Part shown: positions 31,613 through 33,192 of the stretch, piece by piece
Numbering within the stretch: the first letter of the stretch is position 1
How the letters are laid out: every line of letters starts with the position of its first letter
Source of the DNA: Omnitrophica WOR_2 bacterium RIFOXYA2_FULL_38_17
GTDB taxonomy: Bacteria > Omnitrophota > Gorgyraeia > Zapsychrales > Zapsychraceae
Length of the DNA stretch: 33,192 nucleotides
Assembly: GCA_001805965.1 (NCBI GenBank)
Contig: MHHG01000005.1
Span: forward strand, 69,279 to 102,470
Reading direction: 5' to 3'
Notes under the pieces: model-generated
Databases searched by the model: none
Told to the model about the DNA's origin: nothing
The model's input: only the letters and a program-made list of their open reading frames with translations
Program-made: the position numbers and the translations under genes

Positions 31613-32924
31613 AACAACACATAGTTTATGCCCAAAATGTTCTAAAAAGATACCCGCGGATATTGTTGAATACAATAATGCTGTTTATATGAAAAAGACC
31701 TGTCCGCTTCATGGTAATTTCAAACTGCTTATATCCAAACATTCATGGTATTACAAGCAACTGACCGAATTCTATTTTTCTGTAATGCCGAAGAACATGA
31801 AACAAAGTCGCTTCTATATTTATTTAAGCAATAAATGCAACCTGAATTGCCCAATATGCCTGCTTGAACCAAACCAAGAAATAATTCCGGATATGTCTTT
31901 AAAAGAAATTAAATCTGTAATTGAAAAGAATAAATCATCACGGTTTTATTTATATGGTGCAGAACCAACACTAAGAAGCGACATTCATGACTGGATAAAA
32001 ATGCTCAAGAAAAACGGCAACATAGTGAACATGCATACTAATGGGATAAAATTGGAAAATTTTGAATTTCTTCAAAGCTTAAAAGATTGCGGCCTTGATT
32101 ATGTAAGTATACAGTTTGATGGTTTTAATGACACAATTTATCAAAAACTGAGAGGAAGGGGTCTTCTTGATATTAAACGTAAAGCATTGGATAATTTAAA
32201 ATATTTAAATATTCAAACAGGTTTAAATGTGACCATTGCTAGGGGCATCAATGAAGACCAAATTAAACCTATACTTGATTTCGCTATTGAGAATCCTTTT
32301 ATAAAAGACGTAAGTTTTGCTACTCTTTCACATCTTGGTGATGCACAGAAGAATTTCTCTCCGGAAGAACTTATTATGCCGGATGAACTGATAGACATGG
32401 TTGAACAGCAGATGGAAGGGAAGATATCAAGAAAGAATCTTTTTCTCTTTCAGAAATTCTACTATGTCTTGCTATCCTTTTTAAATGTTAGAAGATGTTA
32501 CAATTTTCAACATACTGCATTGATCAGAGAAAATGGTTCTTTTCAAACCTTTGATGAATTATTTGAATTTGATAAGTTTGAACAAAATCTTGATAAATAC
32601 CGAAGCACAATAAAAACAAACAGGCTTAAAGCTAACATTTTCTTCTTTTTAAATCTACTAACGAACATATTCAGTAGTCATTTTTTAAAAAAGATCCGAT
32701 GCCTACCTTTGAATATGCTCTTACCCAGAAATATTAGAAATCCCAAAATGCCATCAAAATTATTATTAGTTAGCTTTGGAACAGTGTGTGACCCATATAA
32801 ATACGATGCACAGATCTCCCGTTATTGCGGGCAAGGTTTTGTGATAAAAGACGAAAAGGGTGTTTTTTTATCAGATTCTATTTCAGGACTAACTTTGCAA
32901 AACAAACATATTAACAATAAATAA
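31584..32924 (+). CDS. Tes/MJ0619-like radical SAM protein, copy 3
   Basis: This is a 446-residue protein. The AAAAGGAC ribosome site lies inside the tail of the previous gene. It has the same plan as copies 1 and 2: N-terminal Cys16, Cys19, Cys40 and His43, radical SAM Cys85, Cys89 and Cys92 (KCNLNCPIC), YGAEP replacing GGEP, QFDGF, and C-terminal Cys402 and Cys415 in CDPYKYDAQISRYC. It is closer to copy 2 than to copy 1 at the C-terminus (YCGQGF against NCGQGI). A hydrophobic stretch (about 350-370) precedes the C-terminal cluster region. It is followed after 7 bases by another B12-type gene, repeating the pair seen at 22887/24182. Confidence 0.82.
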   Translation: MKSSVEIIIRTTHSLCPKCSKKIPADIVEYNNAVYMKKTCPLHGNFKLLISKHSWYYKQLTEFYFSVMPKNMKQSRFYIYLSNKCNLNCPICLLEPNQEIIPDMSLKEIKSVIEKNKSSRFYLYGAEPTLRSDIHDWIKMLKKNGNIVNMHTNGIKLENFEFLQSLKDCGLDYVSIQFDGFNDTIYQKLRGRGLLDIKRKALDNLKYLNIQTGLNVTIARGINEDQIKPILDFAIENPFIKDVSFATLSHLGDAQKNFSPEELIMPDELIDMVEQQMEGKISRKNLFLFQKFYYVLLSFLNVRRCYNFQHTALIRENGSFQTFDELFEFDKFEQNLDKYRSTIKTNRLKANIFFFLNLLTNIFSSHFLKKIRCLPLNMLLPRNIRNPKMPSKLLLVSFGTVCDPYKYDAQISRYCGQGFVIKDEKGVFLSDSISGLTLQNKHINNK

Positions 32925-32931
32925 GTTTCTT

Positions 32932-33192
32932 ATGAAAATAGCATTTGTTAACGATTGGAGCCAACACATAGCATTACAGATCATTGCTGCCTTTCTTAAA
33001 AAGAATGGTCATAAAGTAAAAGTCTTTATTGAGCCTTCGCTGTTTAGTGATATTTGGGTGTCTGTACCTTCTTTACATAAGATTTTAGATTTTAAAAAGG
33101 AAGTTGTTCTCGGTCTACAAGACTATAACCCAGACTTGATTGGATTTTCATCAACAACTCGAACTTATGATTGGTGTTGCAATGTTGCAGAA
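32932..33192 (+). CDS. B12-binding-type radical SAM protein, paralogue 5, cut by window edge
   Basis: Only the first 87 residues are inside the window. They begin MKIAFVNDWS and align without gaps with residues 1-87 of the four complete paralogues (GHKVKVFIEPSLFSD and YNPDLIGFSS are in the same places). It is the most divergent of the set: the LGVEYISAVLK-like helix reads IALQIIAAFLK, and FIEP replaces FVDP. The radical SAM domain must lie to the right, so catalytic residues cannot be checked. The start lies 7 bases after the Tes-like gene, so the operon continues beyond the window. Confidence 0.75.
   Translation, partial: MKIAFVNDWSQHIALQIIAAFLKKNGHKVKVFIEPSLFSDIWVSVPSLHKILDFKKEVVLGLQDYNPDLIGFSSTTRTYDWCCNVAE

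Overview
The window is an AT-rich bacterial chromosome segment. Bacterial markers include IlvB/IlvN, DusB, MtaB and CheR, together with sigma70-like promoters. Coding is dense, no stretch of more than about 200 bases lacks a gene, and no rRNA, tRNA, CRISPR array or transposon was seen. A proteobacterial-type glutathione pathway, a PKD-repeat exoprotein and a very large set of radical SAM genes suggest an uncultured Gram-negative-type lineage. A candidate phylum such as Omnitrophota or Margulisbacteria is only a guess.

Left part (1-12377). A trypsin/HtrA-like protease (cut by the window edge), an FHA-domain membrane protein, a seven-helix membrane protein and a small NifU-like protein lie on the plus strand and end at a bidirectional terminator. 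On the minus strand is ilvB-ilvN (branched-chain amino acid synthesis). A plus-strand PP-loop thiolation-type enzyme follows. A tight minus-strand operon then encodes an ABC-2 exporter (ATPase and permease), glutamate-cysteine ligase, glutathione synthetase and a glutaredoxin. Upstream of it, also on the minus strand, are dusB and a membrane protein with a DUF5684-like C-terminal part.

Middle (12474-18004). All genes are on the plus strand: mtaB (tRNA methylthiotransferase), an orphan cheR, a secreted six-PKD-repeat protein behind a near-perfect sigma70 promoter, and a B12-binding-type radical SAM protein.

Right part (18005-33192, continuing past the edge). After a 199-base leader holding a 12-bp perfect inverted repeat comes what looks like one long operon. 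It contains a DegT-type PLP aminotransferase, a SPASM radical SAM protein, and a radical SAM protein with the architecture of the tetraether-synthase (Tes/MJ0619) group. A second DegT-type protein with a hydrophobic insertion and a second Tes-like protein follow. Next are a B12-binding-type radical SAM protein, a MiaB-like enzyme lacking a recognisable TRAM domain, three more B12-type paralogues, a third Tes-like protein and the start of a fifth B12-type paralogue. With the gene at 16517 this makes eleven radical SAM genes in under 17 kb, nearly all overlapping or separated by 0-30 bases. The five B12-type paralogues align without gaps over their N-termini, and a Tes-like plus B12-type gene pair occurs twice, so the locus appears to have grown by duplication. 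No peptide precursor, NRPS, PKS, glycosyltransferase or transporter is seen in this part.

Best reading, as inference: this is an undescribed pathway of serial radical chemistry, possibly on membrane lipid or lipid-linked substrates. The Tes-like proteins would join or modify alkyl chains, the B12-type enzymes would methylate or cyclise unactivated carbons, and the aminotransferases would build an amino-bearing head group.
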